Virus record (IMG/VR): IMGVR_UViG_3300036985_003590
Span: 1 to 38,629 of that record
DNA from: a virus
Reading direction: 5' to 3' (one strand)
Length of the DNA stretch: 38,629 bases
Under the pieces are notes generated by a model. That model had not been told where the DNA came from and ran no database searches. It was given only the letters and a program-made list of their open reading frames with translations. Below, piece by piece: positions 5,969 through 14,133 of the stretch; the first letter of the stretch is position 1, and each line of letters opens with the position of its first letter. Position numbers and translations under genes: made by a program.

Positions 5969-6107
5969 ACGGATTAAAAAGCGCAAGTATTGCGATTTCG
6001 AACAGCGAGAAAACGAATGTCCCAGGTACGAGAAATCAACCCATTGCGATCTTTGCAAGTGGGGAATGTACGAAGGAACATGCGTTTGTTACAGGGGGGA
6101 AGAATGA
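5940..6107 (+). CDS. Small cysteine-rich protein (55 aa)
   Basis: The preferred start is a GTG giving MAKSTKKTAERIKKRK, with GGGGG upstream. An ATG at 5922 without a good ribosome-binding site is the alternative. The C-terminal 35 residues hold six cysteines (YCDF, ECPRY, HCDLCKW, TCVCY), enough for one or two zinc sites, after a strongly basic N-terminus suited to nucleic-acid binding. It overlaps the preceding gene by 29 bases and ends in ATGA coupling to the next. Function unknown. Confidence 0.55.
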   Translation: MAKSTKKTAERIKKRKYCDFEQRENECPRYEKSTHCDLCKWGMYEGTCVCYRGEE

Positions 6108-6571
6108 CCGGAACGTGTAAGGCTTGTGGGAAGAAGTTTATATCTCCATACAAAAAGCAAATCTATTGCTCAAAATCTTGTTATTATACAACCCTATGTG
6201 AGCGAGAAGCAAAGAAACGGGCAGGCGGGAAGAACGGCGTTAATACCACACCAAAGGACATGGTCTGTGTAATTTGCGGCGAAGGTTATACAACCACTTA
6301 CGGGCGCAAGACTTGCTCAGCGCAATGTCATCTTGAGCATCAGCGTAACAAATCAAAAGCAAATGCAGCCTCAAGACGCTTACCGGATCACAAATACCGG
6401 AATACCAAGTTGGTAAAATCCAAATGCCCGCTTTGTGAACGTACGCACATGGGGTTGACCAGCCGCAATTTCTGCCCACAATGTAAATTAAGCGTAAAAG
6501 CCGGGCATATTACAGATCAGTATGATGGCGGCAGGGTGTTCAGTAATAGACCTCATGGAGCTTGTGCATGA
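6104..6571 (+). CDS. Triple zinc-knuckle protein (155 aa)
   Basis: There are three successive cysteine pairs of treble-clef type: CKACGKKF with YCSKSC (residues 5-27), CVICGEGY with TCSAQC (about 55-75), and CPLCERTH with FCPQC (about 110-130). Phage proteins of this form occur near replication genes and are usually uncharacterised. The ATG follows a GGGGGG run and overlaps the stop of the preceding gene as ATGA. The longer open frame from 5990 runs back over the preceding gene and is not used. A role in DNA or RNA binding is likely from the basic linker between sites 2 and 3. Confidence 0.7.
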   Translation: MTGTCKACGKKFISPYKKQIYCSKSCYYTTLCEREAKKRAGGKNGVNTTPKDMVCVICGEGYTTTYGRKTCSAQCHLEHQRNKSKANAASRRLPDHKYRNTKLVKSKCPLCERTHMGLTSRNFCPQCKLSVKAGHITDQYDGGRVFSNRPHGACA

Positions 6572-6753
6572 GCAAACCAATTCAAATACTCGCGCAAGCG
6601 GCTGGATATAAAAACCTAAAGATCGAGGGAGGGTTCAGATTGAGCCTTGACATCTTCGAGAGCCGGGATCAGGACATTGCCATGTGCGCCCTGCTGGTAA
6701 ACAAGCGGGCGAATTTAAAACTAACAATTGAGCCGGTGGAGGAAAAGAAATGA
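6568..6753 (+). CDS. Small hypothetical protein (61 aa)
   Basis: The ATG overlaps the stop of the previous gene (ATGA), so translation is coupled. The product begins MSKPIQILAQAAGYKNLKI and has a mixed helix and strand pattern with no cysteine cluster or membrane segment. The family is not recognised. Its end overlaps the next start (ATGA), placing it firmly in the operon. Confidence 0.6.
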   Translation: MSKPIQILAQAAGYKNLKIEGGFRLSLDIFESRDQDIAMCALLVNKRANLKLTIEPVEEKK

Positions 6754-6986
6754 CTGAACTTGATATTGCTCGTGGGCGTAAGGAGATTATGGAATTGTTA
6801 CGCGTTGAAGATTGGGGGACTGTGAGAACTTGGGTGCGCCGGTATAATTTACCCTTGCGAAGAATGCCCGGAAGACAGCAACCGTTTCTTTTTGTGGGTG
6901 ATGTGAAACGGTGGTTATTAAAATATTCAGATTTAGAATTTAAAAACAAAAATAACGTCACTTCTTATAAATTAAAGAAAAAATAA
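6750..6986 (+). CDS. Small winged-helix/MerR-like DNA-binding protein (78 aa)
   Basis: Residues 10-55 read RKEIMELLRVEDWGTVRTW followed by RRMPGRQQPFLFVGDVKRWL. This is the layout of excisionase-like or MerR-like helix-turn-helix domains, in which the second half (a PxxxxxxxVxxWL motif) makes the wing and helix. The tail is basic (KLKKK). It is the last gene before the packaging module and could be an excisionase, a late-gene regulator or a packaging factor. Coupled start ATGA. A 70-bp gap with a putative promoter follows. Confidence 0.6.
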   Translation: MTELDIARGRKEIMELLRVEDWGTVRTWVRRYNLPLRRMPGRQQPFLFVGDVKRWLLKYSDLEFKNKNNVTSYKLKKK

Positions 6987-7019
6987 GCAAATCCATACAC
7001 AATCCATACCATTTTCCAT

Positions 7020-7048
7020 CTTACATTTATCTAAATACCTGTCATAAT
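7020..7048 (+). promoter_or_regulatory. Putative late promoter
   Basis: CTTACA (7020-7025) and CATAAT (7043-7048) are spaced by 17 bp. The next ATG is at 7057, eight bases after the -10, and no ribosome-binding site is visible, so this mRNA may also be leaderless. It stands in the only real gap between the replication and packaging genes. Confidence 0.4.
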
Positions 7049-7056
7049 TACCACAA

Positions 7057-7419
7057 ATGAAGAAAAAATTAACAAACGAGGAGATGTGCAAGATCGCCGG
7101 TGACTATGCAAGGAAACAAACTCTCAAAGATTGCAAAGTCGTTGGTCTCACTACACGCAAAACACTAAAAGCTATTGCGGAGGGGTTGGCAGCCAAGGAG
7201 ACAAAGACAAGTTTTGATAAAGATCGTGCGCGGTGGGCTTATTCAGATCCGCTAATTGACCACAAAACGAGATTATCAGCGGCAGCATTGGCAATATCAA
7301 TACTCGATCTTAAGCCGCCGGAGAAAAAGGAAATACAGGGAACTTTAACACTTAACCACGAACTACCGGCAGAAGTGGAAACGATGTTTGAGAAGATTTA
7401 CAGCAAGGGCAAGAAATGA
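7057..7419 (+). CDS. Probable terminase small subunit (120 aa)
   Basis: The gene sits directly before the large terminase gene and overlaps it by ATGA, the usual place of the small subunit. The product is 120 residues, helical and basic. An N-terminal helical region (EEMCKIAGDYARKQ) is followed by KVVGLTTRKTLKAIAEGLAAK, and the C-terminal end carries PAEVETMFEKIY. There is no ribosome-binding site before the ATG. The small subunit normally recognises the packaging site and is poorly conserved, so the call rests mainly on position, size and helical content. Confidence 0.65.
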   Translation: MKKKLTNEEMCKIAGDYARKQTLKDCKVVGLTTRKTLKAIAEGLAAKETKTSFDKDRARWAYSDPLIDHKTRLSAAALAISILDLKPPEKKEIQGTLTLNHELPAEVETMFEKIYSKGKK

Positions 7420-8966
7420 CAAGAAACGAAAGCCATCAAAACTATAAACTGCTCTCAGACGCTTGCAAAACACCGGCAGAGAAGACCGCTCTTGCTCGTA
7501 AGCTCTGTCTGTCTGATTTATACTTCTTGTTAGTCTATGGCCTGCACCGGGACGATGCTGATCGTGATTGGATATACCAGCAAGTGCGGGAAGTGGAAGC
7601 GCAGCCGGACGGTATGCTTGACCTATGGGCGCGTGAGCACTACAAATCAACAATCATTACTTACGCTTTGACTATTCAAGACATTCTCCGCGATCCTGAA
7701 GTTACAGTAGGGATTTTCTCACATACTAGACCCATTGCCAAAGGCTTTTTACGTCAGATCAAGCGGGAGTTTGAAGGCAACAAGACGCTTTACAATCTCT
7801 TCCCGGACATACTCTGGGACAATCCGCAGAAAGAAGCGCCGAAATGGTCAGAAGACGATGGGATAATCATCAAGCGCACAGGCAACCCGAAGGAATCAAC
7901 AGTTGAAGCATGGGGATTGGTGGATGGGCAGCCGACAAGCAAACATTACAAACTAAGAGTCTATGACGATGTTGTGACCAAAGAGTCTGTCAGTTCCCCG
8001 GACATGATCCACAAGGTCAACGACTCATGGGAATTGTCGCTTAATCTTGGCGTGGATGGCGGGAAGAGCCGTTATGTTGGTACTCGTTACCACTACAACG
8101 ACACCTACCGTTTGATTATGGATCGTGGCGCGGCAACAGCGCGGATCAGGCCAGCGACAGACGATGGTACAGTCAAGGGCAAGCCTGTTCTTTTGCACCC
8201 GGACACATTGGCAGACAAGCGCCGGGACATGGGGCCTTATACTTTCGGTTGTCAGATGCTACTTGATCCAAAAGCGGATGAGGTTCAAGGGTTCAAAGAA
8301 TTATGGCTTAAGTTCTGGCCCTGCAATCACTTCACTAATTTCAATAAGATCATCCTGTGCGATCCGGCCAATGAGAAAAAGAAAGGCAATGATTATACCG
8401 TGTTCATGGTTATTGGCCTTGGCGGAGATGAGAACTTTTACATCATCGACATGATCAGAGATCGTCTGTCACTTACAGAGAGATCAAACGTCCTGTTCAA
8501 ACTGCATCGTGAGTTCCGGCCACAGTTTGTCGGCTATGAGAAGTATGGCAAAGACTCAGACATCCAACACTATGAATCAATTATGGACAGGGACAATTAC
8601 CGCTTTGGCATTACTCCCCTGGGCGGACGGTTGAGCAAGGAAGACCGGATCAGGACGCTTATCCCGCTGTTTGAGCAGGGGCGTATTTATATTCCAGACA
8701 GATTACTCAAAACAAATTACGAGAGGATCACAGAGGATTTGGTTCAGGCATTCATCAAAGAAGAATACCTGTCATTCCCGGTTGCTCCTCATGACGATAT
8801 GCTGGATTGTCTGGCGCGGATCACTGATCCCGATTGTTACAAACCTTTCCCGAATGATGCACCGGGCAGCAGGCCGCAGAATCAAGATACATTCGCAGAT
8901 ATATTCACAATAGCGGCAAACAGGAATCAACAACAGACAAACTATAATATTTTTGGAGGTAGATAA
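7416..8966 (+). CDS. terL: Terminase large subunit (516 aa)
   Basis: This is the packaging motor and headful or site-specific nuclease. The ATPase half has a Walker A-like loop AREHYKST near residue 71 and an acidic Walker B (RVYDDVV) near residue 180. The nuclease half has the RNase H-like acidic triad: LCDPANEKKKGNDYT near residue 313, VGYEKYG near 371 and PHDDMLD near 458. The length is normal for a T7-like or P22-like large terminase. The start overlaps the preceding stop (ATGA). It is followed by a small proline-rich gene and then the portal, in the usual order. Confidence 0.95.
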   Translation: MTRNESHQNYKLLSDACKTPAEKTALARKLCLSDLYFLLVYGLHRDDADRDWIYQQVREVEAQPDGMLDLWAREHYKSTIITYALTIQDILRDPEVTVGIFSHTRPIAKGFLRQIKREFEGNKTLYNLFPDILWDNPQKEAPKWSEDDGIIIKRTGNPKESTVEAWGLVDGQPTSKHYKLRVYDDVVTKESVSSPDMIHKVNDSWELSLNLGVDGGKSRYVGTRYHYNDTYRLIMDRGAATARIRPATDDGTVKGKPVLLHPDTLADKRRDMGPYTFGCQMLLDPKADEVQGFKELWLKFWPCNHFTNFNKIILCDPANEKKKGNDYTVFMVIGLGGDENFYIIDMIRDRLSLTERSNVLFKLHREFRPQFVGYEKYGKDSDIQHYESIMDRDNYRFGITPLGGRLSKEDRIRTLIPLFEQGRIYIPDRLLKTNYERITEDLVQAFIKEEYLSFPVAPHDDMLDCLARITDPDCYKPFPNDAPGSRPQNQDTFADIFTIAANRNQQQTNYNIFGGR

Positions 8967-8967
8967 T

Positions 8968-9366
8968 ATGTTGAATGCAGTTATCCTTGCCATATTTATA
9001 GCGGTTTATATCTTATGGCCTGAGCTTATAGGTGATCCGCAATCAGGTTGTTTTGCTATTTCAACACTGGTTACAGCTATAATAAAGGGCATGGATAAAG
9101 GGCCTGATCCCTTGCCTCCTCCTCCTCCATACGTTCCGCCTCCGACTCCTCCGGCAGAAAAACCCATTGAAGCGCCAAGTGCAGCGCCTACAGAGGATAA
9201 AGCAAGTAGCAACGCATTTAAGGCAGAAGAGAAGCGGCGCATTCTGGGATCGGCTCCTAAAAAAACGAAAGACACATACGCCGGTGATACATCAGGCACG
9301 GCAACGGTGAAAAAGAAAACTCTTTTAGGTGGTGGCACAACAGGCAGCGAAACAACGGGGGCATAA
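8968..9366 (+). CDS. Membrane-anchored proline-rich protein (132 aa)
   Basis: The ATG follows GGAGG. Residues 3-20 (AVILAIFIAVYILWPELI) make one hydrophobic segment. A proline block (PPPPPYVPPPTPP) and a low-complexity Ala/Thr/Lys part follow, ending in KKKTLLGGGTTG. A short protein between the terminase and portal with an arginine- or lysine-TLLG end is common in T7-like podoviruses. It has no known role. The proline block looks like a spacer. Confidence 0.65.
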   Translation: MLNAVILAIFIAVYILWPELIGDPQSGCFAISTLVTAIIKGMDKGPDPLPPPPPYVPPPTPPAEKPIEAPSAAPTEDKASSNAFKAEEKRRILGSAPKKTKDTYAGDTSGTATVKKKTLLGGGTTGSETTGA

Positions 9367-11001
9367 ATGGCAACAAAACCTCAAGACATTATTGATTTAT
9401 TTAATGATTTAGATTCCGGGATGAGTACGCTCCGTTCTCATTTGCGTGAGGTTGCGGATTACATGGCTCCCGGCAAACAAAATATATATACCAATCTGGT
9501 TGAGGGCGGCAAGCATATGTCTAAAATATACGATGGCACGCCGATCCTTGCATTGCGGACGTTCGCCTCTGGTTTGTTTGGTAATCTATCTCCGCAGGCA
9601 TCGCCGTGGTTTTCTCTTACTACCCGTAATAAAACAGCGGCAGAAAACGCAAATGTCAAGTTTTGGTTGGCCGACACGACAGAGCGCATGAGATACGCAA
9701 TCAATGCCAGCCGAGCGCCACTAGTATTACAGGAAATATACTTTGACGAAGGATGGGCCGGCACGGGCGTTCTTTATGTGACAGAGGGTAAGAAGTATTT
9801 GCTTAACTGCCAGACCTTTAGCATTGCTAATTGCTGTATCACAGTGGACGCAGAGGATAACGTTGATGGCCTGTATCGCCGGACGAAGTTCTCTGCTTTG
9901 CAGTGCATCCAGATGTGGGGTGATCAAGTATCCAAAGACATCAAAGACGCTTACGAGAAGGGCAAACGTAAAGAAACCTTTGAGATCATCCACGCTGTAT
10001 TTCGCCGCAATGACTATGACTGGCGCAAGTTAAACAACCTGAATATGCCTTACGCTTCGATGTATATCGAGAAGAAGAACGCTAATCTATTGTCAGAAAG
10101 TGGCTATCAAGAGTTTCCTTATGCCGTTCCCCGGTGGGATAAAAGCGAAGGGGAAACAACGGGGCGATCATGCGCGATGGATGCCCTGGCTGATACCAAA
10201 ATGCTCAACCAGATGAACTACGACAACACCCGCGCATTCCAAAAGAGCATTGATCCTGTTATCTTGGCTTCAAAAGAAAGCGCACTATCATCAACAAACA
10301 CACGTGCGGGCGGCGTGATCTATCATAAATCTGGTGAAGTACCAACGACACTTGATAGTCGTGGCAACTTCTCTTTAGCTTTTGAAGTGGAAGAACGCAG
10401 GGAAAAGAGAATCAAAGAGTTTTTCTATAACGATCTTTTTCAATTATTGGCGCAAGATCAAACCAATGGCAAAACGGCTTATGAGATAAGCAAACGCCTG
10501 GAAGAAAGTATATCTATCCTTGGCCCTGCATTGGGAAGGCAACAGACAGAGTTATTTGATCCATTCCTAAGCCGTGTCTTTTGGGTATTGTATCGAGCCG
10601 GCCATTTACGGCCAGTACCGGAAGAGTTATCCAATCAGGGATTAGCGGTTGATTATGTCGGTAGGTTAGCTCTGGCGATGAAATCACAGGAAACACAGGC
10701 AACAGGGAATACTTTAAACTTTGTGGCGCAAATGGCTCAGGCTAAACCGGAAATACTGGATAACTTTGATATGGATGAGATCGCACAGGGGACAGCCCAA
10801 AGGTCAGGCATGCCGATTAAATACCTTGTGCCTCCCGATGTGAGGGATAAGAAGCGTCAAGCAAGGGAGCAGGCACAGGCAGAGGCAATAAAAGCGCAAC
10901 AGGAAGCGGAAATGATGAAGCAAGTGCCGAATCTTTCCAAAGCAATTGAGCCAAACAGTCCGGCAGAGGCGTTAATGAAAGCAGCGGGTGGTGGTAGATG
11001 A
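9367..11001 (+). CDS. Portal / head-tail connector (T7 gp8-like, 544 aa)
   Basis: Length and order match the T7-type head-tail connector, the dodecamer through which DNA enters the head and to which the tail attaches. The N-terminal part has SGMSTLRSHLREVADYMAP and a FASGLFGNLSPQASPWFSL segment, typical of the family. The middle has GRSCAMDALADTKMLNQM and the C-terminal third is helical with TAYEISKRLEESISILGPALGR. The last 50 residues form a Gln/Ala/Glu-rich helix. Its stop overlaps the next ATG. No unusual features. Confidence 0.93.
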   Translation: MATKPQDIIDLFNDLDSGMSTLRSHLREVADYMAPGKQNIYTNLVEGGKHMSKIYDGTPILALRTFASGLFGNLSPQASPWFSLTTRNKTAAENANVKFWLADTTERMRYAINASRAPLVLQEIYFDEGWAGTGVLYVTEGKKYLLNCQTFSIANCCITVDAEDNVDGLYRRTKFSALQCIQMWGDQVSKDIKDAYEKGKRKETFEIIHAVFRRNDYDWRKLNNLNMPYASMYIEKKNANLLSESGYQEFPYAVPRWDKSEGETTGRSCAMDALADTKMLNQMNYDNTRAFQKSIDPVILASKESALSSTNTRAGGVIYHKSGEVPTTLDSRGNFSLAFEVEERREKRIKEFFYNDLFQLLAQDQTNGKTAYEISKRLEESISILGPALGRQQTELFDPFLSRVFWVLYRAGHLRPVPEELSNQGLAVDYVGRLALAMKSQETQATGNTLNFVAQMAQAKPEILDNFDMDEIAQGTAQRSGMPIKYLVPPDVRDKKRQAREQAQAEAIKAQQEAEMMKQVPNLSKAIEPNSPAEALMKAAGGGR

Positions 11002-11291
11002 ACGATAATATCTTCAATGCCGGAAAAATAGAAGACGCGGCAAAAACAATAGCTGATATGCGGCAAGAGGAAGACAAGCAGAGACGTATCAACTTTGGGT
11101 TGACGTTCTCCACAAGAGAAGGATTTGAAGTTTTGAAGGATATTGCGATCATGTGTCACGCTCAGTCTATTTCTTATGTGCTGGGTGATCAGTTAGAGAC
11201 GGTTTTTAGAGAGGGTGAACGCAACGTGTTTTTATACATCTTGGCGCAATTAAGCGATGAGATGAAATCCAAAATAATGATTGGAGGTTAG
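10998..11291 (+). CDS. Bbp19-like small phage protein (97 aa)
   Basis: The C-terminal 60 residues fit the pattern of the Bbp19-like family: STREGFEVLKDIA, then a short linker and VFREGERNVFLYILAQL. In Bordetella phage BPP-1, which also carries a DGR, a protein of this kind lies among the structural genes. The function is unknown. It is placed between portal and scaffold genes, its start overlaps the portal stop (ATGA), and its own end supplies the ribosome-binding site for the scaffold gene. The family call is from the EGxRNV motif and the context. Confidence 0.6.
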   Translation: MNDNIFNAGKIEDAAKTIADMRQEEDKQRRINFGLTFSTREGFEVLKDIAIMCHAQSISYVLGDQLETVFREGERNVFLYILAQLSDEMKSKIMIGG

Positions 11292-11294
11292 TTT

Positions 11295-12203
11295 ATGGCA
11301 GAAAACGATCCGGGAAATGATCCTGGCAATCAGGGCAATCAAGGTGGTGATCCGGGAAGTCAAGGGAATCAGGGTGGTGCTCCTCCGGCTGGTGGTGCGC
11401 CAATGACAATTAACGCGGAACTATTAGGCGAGTTTAAAGATGATCCGGCATTTCAGCCGTTTCTTGATAAACCCGTTGGAGAAGTATTCAAGAGTTTTAA
11501 ACATGCTCAGTCCATGGTTGGCGGTGAAAAGATTGCGCTTCCCGTTGGTAAACTGGACACGCCGGAAAGCTGGAACTTCCTGTTTGATAAACTTGGCAGA
11601 CCAAAGGACGCGGACGGCTACAAGTTCGACAAGCCTCAACTGCCTGAGGGAGTTCCCCACGATGAGGCATTAGAGAAGCAATTTAAAGCGACATGCCACG
11701 CTACAGGCATTTTACCGAAGCAGGCTGCCGCTATCTATGCTTTGTGGAATAAGACGCAGACAGACGCATACAACGCTTTAAACGAGGCCGAAAACAAGAG
11801 ATCGGAAGTAACGGGCGAACTGTTACGGAAGGAACTTGGCACAAAAGAGCGTTATGATGAATATGTCGCGGGTGCAAAGGCGGCCTTAAATCGTTTTGGT
11901 GGTGCGCCAGAAGAAGTCCAGGCGTTTGTTGATAAGTACGGCAATGATCCTATAGTGGTTAAGGTATTCGGGAATGTTGCCAAGGGCATGATGGAAGACG
12001 CGGCCTTGCGCGGGGATAAATCCTTTAACCTGATGGGTGAGGACGCTCCGGCGGCGGTCAAGGACATTATGACGAACAAGGACAATAAACTGAATAAGGC
12101 TTATTGGGACAAGACCAATCCGCAGCATGATTACGCGGTGGCAGAGGTAACCAGATTGCAAGAGGTTATCCATGGCAATAAACCAATAAACATGGCGGGG
12201 TGA
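11295..12203 (+). CDS. Scaffold / capsid assembly protein (302 aa)
   Basis: Residues 3-35 are a low-complexity Gly/Asn/Gln/Pro tract with GNQGNQGGDPGSQG. The rest is charged and helical, with a region DTPESWNFLFDKLGRPKDADGY that is widespread in phage scaffold-like proteins. A C-terminal helical part includes YDEYVAGAKAALNRFGG. It sits two genes before the coat protein, as expected for an assembly scaffold that is lost from the mature head. Position and length support this. The sequence pattern alone is moderate. Confidence 0.75.
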   Translation: MAENDPGNDPGNQGNQGGDPGSQGNQGGAPPAGGAPMTINAELLGEFKDDPAFQPFLDKPVGEVFKSFKHAQSMVGGEKIALPVGKLDTPESWNFLFDKLGRPKDADGYKFDKPQLPEGVPHDEALEKQFKATCHATGILPKQAAAIYALWNKTQTDAYNALNEAENKRSEVTGELLRKELGTKERYDEYVAGAKAALNRFGGAPEEVQAFVDKYGNDPIVVKVFGNVAKGMMEDAALRGDKSFNLMGEDAPAAVKDIMTNKDNKLNKAYWDKTNPQHDYAVAEVTRLQEVIHGNKPINMAG

Positions 12204-12207
12204 TGAA

Positions 12208-12366
12208 ATGGAAGATACCTTTGATCCCTCGAAAGAGGGCAGACGAATAGTAACTCGTTTTGGTCAGCCGAATGATCGGCAAGTAACAGAAGACAGACAG
12301 CGGCAAGAAGAATCAGCTCCGCGAAAGGATGGGCAAGATGTCAGTAAAAAAGAAAGTGGCCGCTAA
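12208..12366 (+). CDS. Tiny charged protein (52 aa)
   Basis: The gene is too short for most gene finders. The ATG at 12208 lies a few bases after the scaffold stop. It codes for a highly charged peptide (MEDTFDPSKEGRRIVTRFG, then many Arg, Gln, Glu) ending in KKESGR. Its last 29 bases overlap the next gene in another frame. It fills the gap between scaffold and the next small gene with no space left over, which supports it, but I recognise no family. Confidence 0.5.
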   Translation: MEDTFDPSKEGRRIVTRFGQPNDRQVTEDRQRQEESAPRKDGQDVSKKESGR

Positions 12367-12589
12367 GGTCGAACCAAAAGAAGATATTAAGCCGGTTGTC
12401 TCTCCTCCTCCGGCTGATCCTGTTCCCGCCGTCCGTATATTACCGTTCGCGCTTCGGCGGGAGCTTGAGGAAATCACAAAACAGACGGGCAGAACGTTTG
12501 ATTTAAACGCGCCTATATCTGTTCTTGAAACAATTTGTAATGACGCTAACCGTCCGGCTGATTCATGGCGGAACAGGTGGCGGCAATAG
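12338..12589 (+). CDS. Small hypothetical head-region protein (83 aa)
   Basis: The preferred ATG gives MSVKKKVAAKVEPK and has AAAGG nine bases upstream. An ATG three codons earlier is possible. The N-terminal half is a Lys/Pro/Val-rich flexible segment. The second half (PFALRRELEEITKQTG) is a helical module ending in Arg-rich residues. I recognise no family. It lies just before the untranslated leader of the coat gene. Confidence 0.55.
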   Translation: MSVKKKVAAKVEPKEDIKPVVSPPPADPVPAVRILPFALRRELEEITKQTGRTFDLNAPISVLETICNDANRPADSWRNRWRQ

Positions 12590-12659
12590 CGGGTAACTCG
12601 TAAGAGTCCGCAAATTGGCAAGAAGTAAATTATGTAGTCGGGTAGCTCGCAAGAGTCCG
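12590..12659 (+). repeat. Two tandem GNRA-loop hairpins in the coat gene leader
   Basis: A 21-base element occurs twice, at 12590-12610 and 12639-12659, with two differences. Each folds as CGG, a bulged GTA, a four-base stem (ACTC or GCTC with GAGT), and a GNRA tetraloop (GTAA or GCAA), closed by CCG. The differences keep the structure: A-U becomes G-U in the stem, and GUAA becomes GCAA in the loop. That points to selection on RNA shape. The rest of the 187-bp leader to the coat ATG at 12777 has partly similar GCAAGA-GTAA-TT motifs and a strong GGAGG at its end. Confidence 0.55.
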
Positions 12660-12776
12660 TGCAAGCCAAAAGCAGGCCGTTAAAACAGCAAGACGTAATT
12701 GCTGATGATAGCTTCCGTTTGAACGGGCAGAGCCATCGAAAATTAAAAAAATAAAATAATTTTCGGAGGTTTTAAC

Positions 12777-13640
12777 ATGAGCACTCAGATTACAACTGCA
12801 ATGGTTGAACAATACTCAAGTAATGTTCAAATCTTAATGCAACAGAAAGAGTCCCGGCTACGCCAGTTGGTAAGAGTCGAAGCAGGCATCACCGGGAAAA
12901 ATGCGTTTTTCGATCAACTTAACTCAACGGCAGCGGTAAAGCGTACAGTTCGTCACGCTGATACCCCGTTGGTTTCCACTCCTCACCTCAGACGGCGCGT
13001 ATCTCTTGCCGATTACGATTGGGCTGATCTTGTTGACAATATGGATGTCAAGAAGGTTCTGACCGATCCGGCCAGTAACTACGCGATCAATGCCAAAAAT
13101 TCAATGAACAGAGCAATGGACGATGAAATAATCGCCTGTGCTTTGGCTACTTGTTACGGCGGCGTTGACGGTTCAACTTCCTACACTTTTGACACTTCCT
13201 ACAATGTGGTTGCAGCAGCATCAACAGGGTTGACCGTTGCTAAACTGCGTTCCGCTAAAGCTATCCTTGATGGCAATGAAGTGGATGATGAGGATCGTTT
13301 TTGTATAGTCGGCTCCAAGCAGCTAAGTGATCTTTTGTCAATTACAGAAGTCACGAGTTCCGATTTTAACACGGTTAAAGCATTGGTTTCCGGTCAGGTT
13401 GATACCTTCCTCGGCTTCAAGTTTGTCCGTTCGGAAAGGTTGACCTTGTCCAGTTCAACTCGTAAATGCCTTGCAGGGCAGAAAAACAGCTTGCTGTTGG
13501 CAATTGGCTTGGATGTGATCACCGATGTTGGCCCGCGCCGTGATAAAAACATGGCAACTCAGGTTTACTTGGGTATGTCCATTGGTGCAACACGTATGGA
13601 CGAAGACGGTCTGGTCGAGATTGATTGTCTTGAGTCTTAA
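12777..13640 (+). CDS. Major capsid protein (287 aa)
   Basis: Position after the scaffold and a strong GGAGG before the ATG point to the coat protein. The N-terminus (STQITTAMVEQYSSNVQIL) is helical. The middle has HLRRRVSLADYDWADLVDNMD and the A-domain region has SDLLSITEVTSSDFNTVKAL with GFKFVRSERL. These features match the roughly 290-residue podovirus capsid family, which has the HK97 fold. It is followed at once by a stable hairpin and a small virion gene. It should be the most abundant late product. Confidence 0.88.
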   Translation: MSTQITTAMVEQYSSNVQILMQQKESRLRQLVRVEAGITGKNAFFDQLNSTAAVKRTVRHADTPLVSTPHLRRRVSLADYDWADLVDNMDVKKVLTDPASNYAINAKNSMNRAMDDEIIACALATCYGGVDGSTSYTFDTSYNVVAAASTGLTVAKLRSAKAILDGNEVDDEDRFCIVGSKQLSDLLSITEVTSSDFNTVKALVSGQVDTFLGFKFVRSERLTLSSSTRKCLAGQKNSLLLAIGLDVITDVGPRRDKNMATQVYLGMSIGATRMDEDGLVEIDCLES

Positions 13641-13648
13641 CAATTAAC

Positions 13649-13669
13649 TGGCGGGTGAAATTCCCGCCA
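13649..13669 (+). promoter_or_regulatory. Hairpin after coat gene
   Basis: TGGCGGG and CCCGCCA form a perfect 7-bp stem around a seven-base loop, eight bases after the coat gene stop. No T-run follows, so it is not a simple intrinsic terminator. It could be a partial terminator or an RNA-stability element that keeps coat mRNA abundant. Confidence 0.55.
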
Positions 13670-13697
13670 TATACTAACAATACGGAGGTTTTGGATT

Positions 13698-14120
13698 ATG
13701 GATGCTTACGGAGCAAATTCAACAAAGTACGCTTCCCCGGTTCCCTCAACTTTTATGGGTGCTGAATGGGGCGGTAAATTAAGGGTAACTCACGACACAT
13801 ACACATTCGCGTCAGCGATTGCCGGATTGACTCTTCAGGTCGGTGTATTAAAACCGGGCGAAGTTTATGTTGACGGGTTTATTCATTCTGCCGATTTAGG
13901 TTCGGCCACTACTCTGATTCTGGGTGATGCTGGCGATACAGATCGTTTCCTTGCGGCAACGGTATTCACTACGGCCAGTCAGGTAACTGCATGCCGAAAA
14001 GCAGAAGGTTTGGGCTACAAGAATGATACCACGTCCGACATTCCGCTTTATGTAACTGTCGGTGTGGAAACGGCAAACGGAGCCATTGAAGTAGTTATCT
14101 TCAAGGCTTGCCCGAATTAA
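13698..14120 (+). CDS. Small virion protein after coat, possible decoration protein (140 aa)
   Basis: The ATG follows GGAGG. The product is rich in beta-forming and small residues (AIAGLTLQVGVLKPGEVYVDG, SATTLILGDAGD) and has no membrane segment. A protein of this size directly after the coat gene is often a decoration or head-stabilising protein. The position and predicted beta-rich nature are the only grounds. The two flanking hairpins share leader motifs and suggest that the gene is expressed along with the coat protein. Confidence 0.5.
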   Translation: MDAYGANSTKYASPVPSTFMGAEWGGKLRVTHDTYTFASAIAGLTLQVGVLKPGEVYVDGFIHSADLGSATTLILGDAGDTDRFLAATVFTTASQVTACRKAEGLGYKNDTTSDIPLYVTVGVETANGAIEVVIFKACPN

Positions 14121-14133
14121 CAATTTAACAGGA

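Noticed and set aside
5990-6103. N-terminal extension of the triple zinc-knuckle gene.
   Set aside because: It runs over the preceding cysteine-rich gene in another frame. The ATG at 6104 has a G-rich ribosome-binding site and an ATGA overlap.
9006-9338. A 110-aa minus-strand frame over the proline-rich gene.
   Set aside because: It is the mirror of the low-complexity proline and alanine codons, with no start signal; all genes around it are on the plus strand.
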